Source of the DNA: Streptomyces sp. G44
GTDB lineage: Bacteria; Actinomycetota; Actinomycetes; Streptomycetales; Streptomycetaceae
DNA length: 43,644 bases
Assembly: GCF_016905445.1 (NCBI RefSeq)
Contig: NZ_JAFEXF010000047.1
Location: 1-43,644, forward strand
Direction of reading: 5' to 3'
The notes beneath the pieces were generated by a model, which saw nothing but the letters and a program-made list of their open reading frames with translations, had not been told where the DNA came from and did no database searches. A program made the position numbers and the translations under genes. Below, piece after piece: positions 8,889-16,209 of the stretch; position 1 is the stretch's first letter; every line of letters begins with the position of its first letter.

Positions 8889-8911
8889 ACCGTGCACCAC
8901 GCCACTGACAA
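8889..8911 (-). promoter_or_regulatory. RecA-NDp/PafBC-type damage promoter of the MoxR operon
   Basis: On the minus strand: TTGTCAGTG (8911-8903), 8-nt spacer, CACGGT (8894-8889). The upstream element plus following GC matches the actinobacterial RecA-NDp motif (TTGTCRGTG-N8-TAnnnT) exactly; the -10 is weak. A transcript would start near 8882 with a leader of about 45 nt. Confidence 0.6.
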
Positions 8912-8970
8912 TCGGCCCCCGCACGGCCTTGACCTGGGCAAATACCGACGCCCGGGGCGATTGTCAGTGG
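8902..8970. promoter_or_regulatory. Perfect 13-bp inverted repeat in the divergent promoter region
   Basis: CCACTGACAATCG (8902-8914) and CGATTGTCAGTGG (8958-8970), 43 nt apart, continuing imperfectly into flanking GGCCCC/GGGGC. Each arm holds the -35-like element of one of the two divergent promoters, so both operons are probably controlled by the same activator. Confidence 0.85.
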
Positions 8971-8983
8971 TGGGACCTACCTT
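8961..8983 (+). promoter_or_regulatory. RecA-NDp/PafBC-type damage promoter of the SWIM gene, leaderless
   Basis: TTGTCAGTG (8961-8969), 8-nt spacer, TACCTT (8978-8983), a full match to the TTGTCRGTG-N8-TAnnnT consensus. Transcription starting 7 nt after the -10 falls on the ATG at 8990, so the mRNA would be leaderless; no ribosome site is present, which fits. Confidence 0.75.
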
Positions 8984-8989
8984 CGAGAC

Positions 8990-10348
8990 ATGACTCAGCA
9001 GGGGGTGCGCTGGACGGCGGATCAGGTGCTGGCACTGGCGCCTGACGCCCCGTCACGCAAGGCGGGAAGCAGACTCGGCGTCGCCGGCCCATGGTCGGAG
9101 GCGGGCAGTTCGGGCGAGGGGGCGGTGTGGGGGCTGTGCAAGGGCAGTGGCAGCAAGCCGTATCAGACGGTCATCGACATCACGGGCGGTGCGGACGCGG
9201 CGGGACCGGCGTACAAGTGCAGTTGTCCGAGCCGCAAGTTCCCGTGCAAGCACGCGCTGGGGCTGCTGCTGGTCTGGGCGGGCGCGGACGGCACCGTGCC
9301 GGACGGGGAACCACCGGCGTGGGCCGAGGAGTGGCTGGCGTCGCGCCGCAGAAGAGCGGAGGAGAAGCGGGGTCCGGCCGCTTCGCCCGCCGCCCCGGTC
9401 GACCCTGAGGCGGCGCGGAAGAGAGCGGAGAAGCGGGCCGAGCGCATCGCGGCGGGGGCGACGGAGCTGGAGCAGCGCCTGTCCGACCTGCTGCGTGCCG
9501 GCACGGCCACCGCCGAGCAGGCGGGGTACGGCCTGTGGGAGGAGACGGCGGCCCGCATGGTCGACGCGCAGGCGCCAGGACTGGCGGCACGGGTGCGGGA
9601 GTTGGGGGCCATACCCTCCTCGGGGCCCGGCTGGCCGGTGCGCCTCCTGGAGGAGTGCGCCCTGCTGCACCTCCTCGACCAGGGCTGGCTCCACCGCGAC
9701 GCGTTGCCGCCCGGACTGGCCGCCACGGTCCGCTCCCGCGTCGGCCTGCCCGCCCCGCCGGAGGGGCCACCGCTGCGGGACCGCTGGCTGGTCCTCGCGC
9801 AGTACGACACCGCCGACAGCAAGCTCACCACGCGCCGCATCTGGCTGTACGGCACGGACTCCGGCCGCACCGCGCTGCTCCTGTCCTACGGCGCGGCGGG
9901 CCGGGCCCCCGCGCTCGCCCTGCCGGTGGGCCTCGCGCTCGACGCGGAGCTTGCCGGATACCCGGGCGCACGGCAGCTGCGGGCCGACCTGGGCGAACAG
10001 TTCGCGGCCCCGGCGCCCACCACGGAACGGCCACCGGGCGTACGGACGGACGAGGCCGCCGCGCGGTACGGAGAGGCGCTGCGCGACGACCCGTGGCTGG
10101 AGTCCTGGCCCGTGACGCTCCGCGAGGTCATACCGGCCCAGGCCGGCGGTGCGTGGCAACTGACCGACGCCGACGGCGACTCGGCACTGCCCATGGCGCC
10201 CGCCGCCGCGTCCGGGCCGGGCCTGTGGCGGCTGGTCGCCCTGTCCGGAGGGGCACCACTGACGGTGTTCGGTGAGTGCGGCCACCGGGGGTTCACCCCC
10301 TTGGCGGCGTGGCCTCGGGACGCGGGAGAGACGGTGCCGCTGTGCTGA
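8990..10348 (+). CDS. SWIM zinc-finger protein
   Basis: 452 aa. A SWIM-type zinc finger is clear: C77-S-C79 then C86-K-H88 (YKCSCPSRKFPCKH). SWIM fingers bind DNA or proteins; the family is seen with MoxR ATPases and with recombination-related proteins. The N-terminal approximately 110 residues form the finger module, followed by a basic Ala/Glu/Arg-rich coiled-coil-like stretch (about 115-165) and a helical C-terminal domain of unknown function. ATG at 8990 has no ribosome site and sits at the predicted transcription start. Its stop lies 23 nt before the DUF5691 gene, so the two form an operon divergent from the MoxR operon. Confidence 0.9.
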   Translation: MTQQGVRWTADQVLALAPDAPSRKAGSRLGVAGPWSEAGSSGEGAVWGLCKGSGSKPYQTVIDITGGADAAGPAYKCSCPSRKFPCKHALGLLLVWAGADGTVPDGEPPAWAEEWLASRRRRAEEKRGPAASPAAPVDPEAARKRAEKRAERIAAGATELEQRLSDLLRAGTATAEQAGYGLWEETAARMVDAQAPGLAARVRELGAIPSSGPGWPVRLLEECALLHLLDQGWLHRDALPPGLAATVRSRVGLPAPPEGPPLRDRWLVLAQYDTADSKLTTRRIWLYGTDSGRTALLLSYGAAGRAPALALPVGLALDAELAGYPGARQLRADLGEQFAAPAPTTERPPGVRTDEAAARYGEALRDDPWLESWPVTLREVIPAQAGGAWQLTDADGDSALPMAPAAASGPGLWRLVALSGGAPLTVFGECGHRGFTPLAAWPRDAGETVPLC

Positions 10349-10371
10349 AGAACGAACGCCAGGAGAAGCAG

Positions 10372-12282
10372 ATGCCCACCACACCCGCCCCGTTCACCGG
10401 CCCCGCCACGCCCGCGCCGCCCACCGGCCCCGCCACGCCCGCGCCCCTTAACGGCCCGTCCACACCCACCGCCCCCGGCACTCCTGACGACCCCACCACG
10501 CTCACGGCGCCCACCACCCGCACCACACCCGCCACACCCACTGCGCCCACCGAACCCGCGGAAGCCGCCGAAGCCGCCGAAGCCACCGAAGCCACCGAAG
10601 CCACCGAAGCCACAGCGTCCGGGACACCACCGGCCCCCGAGGCCGTCTCCGCGCCCCCGCCCGTGTCCTGGGAGGAGCTGGTCACGGCGGCGCTGCTCGG
10701 CACCGACCGGCGCCCCCTGCCCGCCCCGCTCCACACCCCCGGCAAGGAGGCACCGCTTGCCCTCCTCGACGAAGCGGCGGTGCAGACGGTCCGCCGCAGG
10801 GCCGGACTGCGCCCGGCATCGGCCGCCGCCCCGCCCGAGCCCGCGGCACGTGACCCCAGGCCACCGCTGCCGCCCGCGGCCCGGCGCCGGCTCGCCACGC
10901 TGCTCACCGATCAGCCCGGCCTCGGCAGCGGCGGCAGACGGGGCGCGACGCCGGACCTGATGGAGCTGCTCCCCCAGTGGCTGGCCCTGGCCAACGCCCG
11001 GGGGTACGGCGCGCCACCCGAGTTGCTCCCTGCCCTGCTGAACGCGGCACGCGGCCGTACGGACCTGCGCCCCCAGGCGCTCACCTTCGCCGGCCCCCGG
11101 GCCCTGTGGCTGGCCCGCCTCAACCCGGACTGGAAGTTCGCGCTCCGGGCCACCCCAGGAGGCGGCGTGGCCCTGCCCTCCACGGACGACGCGCCGAAGG
11201 TCCGGCAGCTGTGGGAGGAGGGCCTCTTTGCCGAACGAGTCGCGCTCCTGACCACCCTCCGCGCGCACGACGCCCACGCCGCGCGGGAACTGCTCGCCAC
11301 GACCTGGTCGACGGAGCGCGCGGAGGACCGCCTGATGTTCCTCGACTCGCTCCGCACCGGCCTGTCCGCCGCGGACGAGCCGTTCCTGGAGCAGGCCCTC
11401 ACCGACCGCAGCCGCAACGTCCGCTCCACCGCGGCCGAGCTGCTCTCCGCGCTTCCCGATTCGGCGCTGGCCGGGCGGATGGCGGCCCGGGCGGCGTCCT
11501 GCGTGGCCGTGGACCACGTGTCGAACACACCGACCCTCACGGTCGAGGCCCCGCACGAGTGCGACGCGGGCATGGAGCGGGACGGCGTCGTCGCCAAACC
11601 CCCGGCCGGCCGCGGCGAGCGCTCCTGGTGGCTGGGCCAGCTGGTGGAGGCCGCCCCGCTCGCCACCTGGCGGACCCGGCTCGGCAACCGCACACCGGCC
11701 GAGATAGTGGCGCTCCCGGTGGCCGACGACTGGCGCGGCGAGCTGCACGCCGCGTGGTGCCGCGCGGCGGTGCGGCAGCGGGACGCGACCTGGTCCAGGG
11801 CCCTGCTCGGCACGCCCGCCTCCCCGGACGCCGCGGGCCCCGGTGCCGTGTCGCTCGCCGAGCGCGCCAAGCTGCTGGCCGCACTGCCCGCGGCGGACCG
11901 GGCGGAGTGGGTGGCCGGTTTCATCGCCGCGCACGGCCTGTCCGAGGCGTTTCAGCTGCTCGGCGTGTGCGCGGTGCCGTGGGCCGGGCCGCTGGGCCGC
12001 GCGGTCGTGGACGCGTTGAACATCGCGCGGGACGCGGGCAGCTACCCCTGGAGCTTCAGCGGGGTCATGGGCCTCGCGGAGCGCTGCCTGGACCCCGCCG
12101 AAGCCGTCCGCCTGGAGGCGCTCACCGCGATCCCGGACGAACCGGAGGACGCCTCGCCGGGCGCGGGAAGCTACTGGTCGGAGGCGTTCCAGCGCCTGGT
12201 CACCACACTGCGCCTGCGAGCGGCGATACGCGACGAACTTCCGCCACCGCCGCGCTCCCTCACGGAACGTGGGCAGGCGTGA
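10372..12282 (+). CDS. DUF5691 family protein with HEAT-like helices
   Basis: 636 aa from the ATG at 10372, chosen for the AGGAGA site 5 nt upstream and because an earlier in-frame ATG lies inside the SWIM gene. The first 85 residues are low complexity: Pro/Thr/Ala tracts and an EAAEAAEATEATEATEAT run coded by a 9-bp-like repeat at about 10558-10620. The conserved body begins at WEELVTAALLGTDRR. A helical-repeat segment (EPFLEQALTDRSRNVRSTAA) resembles a HEAT repeat, suggesting a protein-binding scaffold. No catalytic motif seen. Second gene of the rightward operon of the MoxR island. Confidence 0.85.
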   Translation: MPTTPAPFTGPATPAPPTGPATPAPLNGPSTPTAPGTPDDPTTLTAPTTRTTPATPTAPTEPAEAAEAAEATEATEATEATASGTPPAPEAVSAPPPVSWEELVTAALLGTDRRPLPAPLHTPGKEAPLALLDEAAVQTVRRRAGLRPASAAAPPEPAARDPRPPLPPAARRRLATLLTDQPGLGSGGRRGATPDLMELLPQWLALANARGYGAPPELLPALLNAARGRTDLRPQALTFAGPRALWLARLNPDWKFALRATPGGGVALPSTDDAPKVRQLWEEGLFAERVALLTTLRAHDAHAARELLATTWSTERAEDRLMFLDSLRTGLSAADEPFLEQALTDRSRNVRSTAAELLSALPDSALAGRMAARAASCVAVDHVSNTPTLTVEAPHECDAGMERDGVVAKPPAGRGERSWWLGQLVEAAPLATWRTRLGNRTPAEIVALPVADDWRGELHAAWCRAAVRQRDATWSRALLGTPASPDAAGPGAVSLAERAKLLAALPAADRAEWVAGFIAAHGLSEAFQLLGVCAVPWAGPLGRAVVDALNIARDAGSYPWSFSGVMGLAERCLDPAEAVRLEALTAIPDEPEDASPGAGSYWSEAFQRLVTTLRLRAAIRDELPPPPRSLTERGQA

Positions 12283-12324
12283 CGGGGAGCGTGACCGTCG
12301 GGTCGGGCGTGCAGACCCCTGGGG

Positions 12325-12451
12325 TGCGCAGGCCTTTGAGCGCGCAGGCCTTTGGACGCGCAGGCCTGACGCGGACAAGCATCCGGCGCTTACACGCTCC
12401 AGTGCGCTCAAGCTCATGGGCGCTCAAGCTCATGGGCGCTCAAGCCCCGAG
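12325..12451. repeat. Two arrays of 16-bp direct repeats between converging genes
   Basis: Array A (12325-12372): three copies of a unit beginning GCGCAGGCCTTTG. Array B (12404-12451): GCGCTCAAGCTCATGG twice, then GCGCTCAAGCCCCGAG. Both have a 16-bp period. TTGAGCGC in A is complementary to GCGCTCAA in B, so the whole region can fold back on itself and may end transcription from both sides. The icmB stop is at 12454. Confidence 0.75.
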
Positions 12452-12453
12452 CT

Positions 12454-12870
12454 TCAGGCCCCCGCGGGCTGCTGCACGTTGGCCCGGACCCACTCCACGA
12501 TCGAGGTCGTGGTGGCCCCGGGAGTGAAGATCTCGGCGACGCCCTTCTCCTTCAGCGGCGCGATGTCCGCCTCCGGGATGATGCCGCCGCCGAACACCAG
12601 GATGTCCTGCGCGTCCCGCTCCTTCAGTAGCTCCAGCACCCGCGCGAACAGCGTGTTGTGCGCCCCGGACAGGATGGAGAGGCCGATCGCGTCGGCGTCC
12701 TCCTGGATCGCGGTGTCCACCACCTGTTCGGGCGTCTGGTGCAGCCCGGTGTAGATGACCTCCATACCGGCGTCACGCAACGCCCGCGCGATCACCTTGG
12801 CCCCGCGATCGTGCCCGTCGAGCCCCGGCTTGGCGACCACCACGCGGATCGGCCCGGCTGCCACACCCAT
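12454..12870 (-). CDS. icmB: Isobutyryl-CoA mutase small, B12-binding subunit
   Basis: 138 aa from the ATG at 12870 ([20 protein letters not shown]). The cobalamin-binding signature DxHxxG is D18-G-H20-D-R-G23; H20 is the expected lower axial ligand. LSGAHNT and [10 protein letters not shown] are the other conserved B12-fold loops. It matches my memory of Streptomyces IcmB, which joins a separately coded large subunit to interconvert isobutyryl-CoA and n-butyryl-CoA, feeding polyketide precursors. The large subunit is not in this window, which is normal for the genus. An ATG four codons upstream (12882) is possible. A methylmalonyl-CoA mutase-type small subunit is the alternative reading. Confidence 0.9.
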   Translation of the reverse strand: MGVAAGPIRVVVAKPGLDGHDRGAKVIARALRDAGMEVIYTGLHQTPEQVVDTAIQEDADAIGLSILSGAHNTLFARVLELLKERDAQDILVFGGGIIPEADIAPLKEKGVAEIFTPGATTTSIVEWVRANVQQPAGA

Positions 12871-13294
12871 CACTGCCTCCATGTACCGATATCCGTACCG
12901 ACAACCATCTGTCCAAGCACAGATACCCCGCGCCACACCGGCCGGGGAAGTGAACGAACGTTATCCACAGCATCCCGCAAGCGGCAGTTTCGCGGTGGGG
13001 AGGGAGGGGGAAATCACACGATGGGACACGTTCGCTGCGCGCCGTCCACCGACCAGGGGTTCACACCCCCCACCCGGACCGGCGCGAGGGGAGCCGCAAC
13101 GAGAACGCCGCACCACCATGCCGTCAGCCGCACGGCGTGGTGGTCCGGTGCACCGGCGACGTCACGGGGGCACGGACCCGCTGCACCACGGGGCGGCTCG
13201 GCCGCCCATCGCGGAACCGACTCGTCGCCCACGACTCCCCCTAGGGCCCACGGGGGACGAAGACGTCCTCCCGTGCGCCGTCGGGAGGTCGACG
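12871..13294. promoter_or_regulatory. Divergent intergenic region icmB/lipase with a strong inverted repeat
   Basis: No gene is supported in these 424 bases. A near-perfect stem, CACCACCATGCCGT (13111-13124) against ACGGCGTGGTGGT (13132-13144), could be an operator or leader hairpin of the lipase gene. Near icmB an imperfect palindrome GTACCGATATCCGTAC (12883-12898) overlaps the likely promoter. A single TTATCCACA (12961-12969) equals a DnaA box but stands alone. Confidence 0.4.
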
Positions 13295-14284
13295 ATGCCG
13301 CTCACCGGGGCCCGCCCCTTGCGCTTCCGCGGCTTTTCGCTGCCAAGACTGACCGCACTGCTGCCCCTGCCACCGCTCGCCCTGCCCGGGCTGCCTTCCC
13401 TGCCGGCCTTGGCCGCGCTGCCTTCGCTGTCCGCCTTGGCCGCGCTGCCCCCACTGCCTTTCCTGGCCGCCCTGCACGCCAAAGCGGCAGGCCGCGTCTC
13501 CCCGGCGCTCCTGAAGGCGACCGCCCTGGAAGCGGCGATCCTCGCCGGCCACCTCGTCCTCTACCCCTCCGGCATCGCCCAGGAGCGCCGCGCGGCCCCC
13601 GTCCAGCCGCCCTCCGACGCCCCGCGCCTCCCCTCGGAGGGCAGGCCTCCGGTTCTTCTCGTGCACGGCTTCATCGACAACCGCTCCGTCTTCGTCCTCC
13701 TCCGCCGCGCCCTGGCCCAGGACGGCGGGCGCCACGTGGAGTCCCTCAACTACTCGCCGCTGACCCGTGACATCCGTACCGCCGCCGAACTGCTCGGCCG
13801 CCACGTCGAGGAACTCTGCGAGCGCACGGGCCACCGCCGGGTGGACATCGTCGGACACAGCCTCGGCGGCCTGATCGCCCGCTATTACGCGCAGCGCCTC
13901 GGCGGGGACGTACGCGTCCGTACGCTGGTCACACTCGGCACCCCGCACGCGGGCACCCGCGTCGCACGGCTCGCGGACGCGCACCCGATCGTGCGACAGA
14001 TGCGTCCCGGCTCCGCCGTGATCGAGGAACTGAAGGAACCGGCACCGGCCTGCCGCACGCAGTTCGTGAGCTTCTGGAGCGATCTGGACCAGATCATGGA
14101 CCCGCTGGAAACGGCGTGCATGGACCACCCCGACCTGCTCGCACAGAACATTCAGGTAACCGGAATCGGCCATCTCGCGCTGCCGGTGCACCCGGCGGTC
14201 GTGACCGGCATACGCCAGGCGCTCGACCTGACGAACCCGGGAGCCGACGCCAGGCAGAACCCGGGCGGGCTCACGGTCGCCTGA
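13295..14284 (+). CDS. Alpha/beta-hydrolase, lipase/triacylglycerol-acylhydrolase type
   Basis: 329 aa from the ATG at 13295, preceded by GGGAGG; the frame is open far upstream but that part lacks a ribosome site. Oxyanion-region motif VLLVHGFIDN (about residues 126-135), nucleophile elbow GHSLGG (about 187-192), then LVTLGTPHAG and a C-terminal GIGH motif that supplies the catalytic His. This is the Streptomyces/Pseudomonas lipase fold. Residues about 20-55 are a Leu/Pro/Ala repeat (LPLPPLALPGLPSLPALAAL) coded by tandem repeats and could act as a membrane anchor or odd export signal. No typical signal peptidase site was seen. Neighbour of icmB but divergent from it. Confidence 0.85.
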   Translation: MPLTGARPLRFRGFSLPRLTALLPLPPLALPGLPSLPALAALPSLSALAALPPLPFLAALHAKAAGRVSPALLKATALEAAILAGHLVLYPSGIAQERRAAPVQPPSDAPRLPSEGRPPVLLVHGFIDNRSVFVLLRRALAQDGGRHVESLNYSPLTRDIRTAAELLGRHVEELCERTGHRRVDIVGHSLGGLIARYYAQRLGGDVRVRTLVTLGTPHAGTRVARLADAHPIVRQMRPGSAVIEELKEPAPACRTQFVSFWSDLDQIMDPLETACMDHPDLLAQNIQVTGIGHLALPVHPAVVTGIRQALDLTNPGADARQNPGGLTVA

Positions 14285-14426
14285 CTTCCCACCGGGCACC
14301 GACCACAGCCCCGATCCATTGCCCAGAGCATCGAACACGACTCGAACGCAAGGCCAAGGCTGTGCCCGCAGTCCCCCGAAAGACGGCCGAATGCCCGTTT
14401 CCTGGGAGGGTGAAACCTGCCGAAGA

Positions 14427-14456
14427 TTGTCGCGCCCGTATACCGCCGGGTACAGT
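14427..14456 (+). promoter_or_regulatory. Likely housekeeping promoter of the M23 peptidase gene
   Basis: TTGTCG (14427-14432), 18-nt spacer, TACAGT (14451-14456), about 45 nt before the start codon. It fits HrdB-type promoters. This is not a damage motif (no TTGTCRGTG). Confidence 0.5.
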
Positions 14457-14500
14457 CGCCGCACTGCTCTGCCCCTGCTGCCGAGGCGAAAGAGAAGTTG

Positions 14501-16117
14501 GTGAACGACCGTCACCCGTCGGGGAGCTCGACTTCCCAGCCCTCGGCATCTGGCGCCGACTACGCGCACTACGCGACGTACGAGCCGCCAAGTCTCCAGC
14601 ACGGCGGATACGGCCACGAGGCCTACGCCACCGGCACTTTCGACACCGGCACCCTCAGCACCGGCACCTTCGCCGCCGATCCGCTCTTCGGCGACATGCC
14701 CGGCACCGAGTACGACACGGGCCAGTGGGCGACCACCACGGCCACCCGGCAGCAGGCACCGGCCGCCTATGACGCGTACGCCGGGCAGCAGCCCCCCGCC
14801 GCGTACGACACCGGCAGCTTCGACGCCGTCTCCCCCTGGCCGACCGGCGGTTACGACCAGCTCGCCGACATCCCCGCCCAGCCGGGCCCGGACAGCTCGG
14901 GCCAGTGGGATGCCACCGCCTGGAACCAGGGCCCCTCGACCGGCCAGTGGGAGACCCAGGCCTTCGAGACGCAGACCTTCGAGACGGGCGCCTTCGACAC
15001 GGGCACGACGGACGCACCGGGCACGTCCGACACGGGCACGTTCGACGCCACGGCGTGGAACACCCCCGACGAGACGCCCCCCGCGGCACGCGACGGACAC
15101 GAAGGACACAACGGGCACGAAGCAAACGAAGCGCACGAGGCGAACGGAGCGCACGCGAACAGCGGGGCGCACGACGCGTCGCACGAGCTGATCGACGCGC
15201 CCCACCCGTACGAGCCCGCGGAACCCGAGGACCCGCAGGCGTACGAACTCGCGGAGCAGTACGAGATCGCCGCCGACGCCCCGTACACCGCCGCGCAGCC
15301 GGAGCCGGCCCCGGACGGTCCGGCCCCCGGATCCCGCGTCGCCGCCCGCGGCAAGAACGGCGGACCCGGCGCGGGCCGCTCGCGGGCCCGCCGCCGCACC
15401 CCCGCCAAGCGTTCCGCCCTGTTCACCGTCGCCGTGCCCTCGGCCTGCGTGATGGGCGTCGCCGGAGTGGCCGCCGCCTCCGTGGGCAGCTTCGGCGGGG
15501 ACGAGGGCAAGGAGACGACGGCCTCCGCCCCGGACTCCGCGCCCGTGAAGCCCTCCACCGCCAACAGCAAGCTGGACACCCAGCTGGCGAATCTCTCCGC
15601 GGACGCGGGTGACTTCGCGGACCGCGCGAGCCGCACGCAGGAACGTATCGATCTGAAGGCCGAGAAGGTCGCCGCCCAGAAGAAGGCCGCGGCGGAAGCG
15701 GCGCGCAAGGAGCGGCTCCGCCCGAAGTTCGCGCTGCCGGTGAAGCAGCACGGTCTGAGCGCGCAGTACGGCCAGGCCGGCGTCAACTGGATGTCGGCGC
15801 ACTCAGGCATCGACTTCCCCGTGTCGTACGGCACTGAAGTCTTCGCGGCCACCGACGGCACCGTCACCACGAAGTGGAACAGCGCCTACGGCAACATGGC
15901 GATCGTGACCGCCAAGGACGGCACGGAGACGTGGTACTGCCACCTCTCCTCGCACAAGATCTCCAGCGGTCCCGTGAAGGCGGGCGAGACGATCGCCTTC
16001 TCCGGGAACTCCGGCAACTCCACGGGCCCGCACCTGCACTTCGAGGTGCGCCCCAGCGGCGGCTCGGCGATCGACCCGCTGCCGTGGCTGCGCAGCCACG
16101 GCCTCGATCCGACGTAA
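14501..16117 (+). CDS. M23-family peptidoglycan endopeptidase with long disordered N-terminus
   Basis: 538 aa from GTG 14501 (MNDRHPSG; a TTG one codon earlier is possible), with GAGAAG 5 nt upstream. Residues 1-300 are low complexity, rich in Gly, Thr, Asp, Phe and Tyr with repeated TGTFDTGT and ETQAFETQTFETG units, predicted cytosolic. A single membrane segment spans about 304-330 (ALFTVAVPSACVMGVAGVAA). Outside follow a coiled coil (about 355-402) and a LytM/M23 domain from about 410 with complete zinc site: H434xxxD438 (HSGIDF) and H511-L-H513. It should cut peptide cross-links in the wall. A perfect terminator follows at 16149-16185. Confidence 0.92.
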   Translation: MNDRHPSGSSTSQPSASGADYAHYATYEPPSLQHGGYGHEAYATGTFDTGTLSTGTFAADPLFGDMPGTEYDTGQWATTTATRQQAPAAYDAYAGQQPPAAYDTGSFDAVSPWPTGGYDQLADIPAQPGPDSSGQWDATAWNQGPSTGQWETQAFETQTFETGAFDTGTTDAPGTSDTGTFDATAWNTPDETPPAARDGHEGHNGHEANEAHEANGAHANSGAHDASHELIDAPHPYEPAEPEDPQAYELAEQYEIAADAPYTAAQPEPAPDGPAPGSRVAARGKNGGPGAGRSRARRRTPAKRSALFTVAVPSACVMGVAGVAAASVGSFGGDEGKETTASAPDSAPVKPSTANSKLDTQLANLSADAGDFADRASRTQERIDLKAEKVAAQKKAAAEAARKERLRPKFALPVKQHGLSAQYGQAGVNWMSAHSGIDFPVSYGTEVFAATDGTVTTKWNSAYGNMAIVTAKDGTETWYCHLSSHKISSGPVKAGETIAFSGNSGNSTGPHLHFEVRPSGGSAIDPLPWLRSHGLDPT

Positions 16118-16148
16118 CTCCGCCCGCCACTGCGGGCGTTACGGCTTC

Positions 16149-16185
16149 GCTGTCCGGGGCGCGACGACTTCGCGCCCCGGACAGC
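16149..16185. terminator. Bidirectional terminator between the M23 gene and pcrA
   Basis: Perfect 16-bp stem GCTGTCCGGGGCGCGA (16149-16164) and its complement (16170-16185) with a 5-nt loop, placed between two converging genes. Confidence 0.85.
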
Positions 16186-16209
16186 ACTACGGCTTCTCGC
16201 CCCCGGGGG

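Noticed and set aside
12961..12969. TTATCCACA, a perfect DnaA box
   Set aside because: Single copy, no cluster, no oriC genes or AT-rich region; most likely chance.
12755..13294. 180-codon N-terminal extension of the lipase
   Set aside because: It overlaps the icmB start region, has no ribosome site and no conserved-looking sequence; GGGAGG before the ATG at 13295 is better.
14285..14500. Possible ydaO riboswitch before the M23 peptidase
   Set aside because: GGGTGAAACC is present by itself, but the CAGCTAACC and CTTCCGAACC blocks are missing; an ordinary promoter explains the region better.
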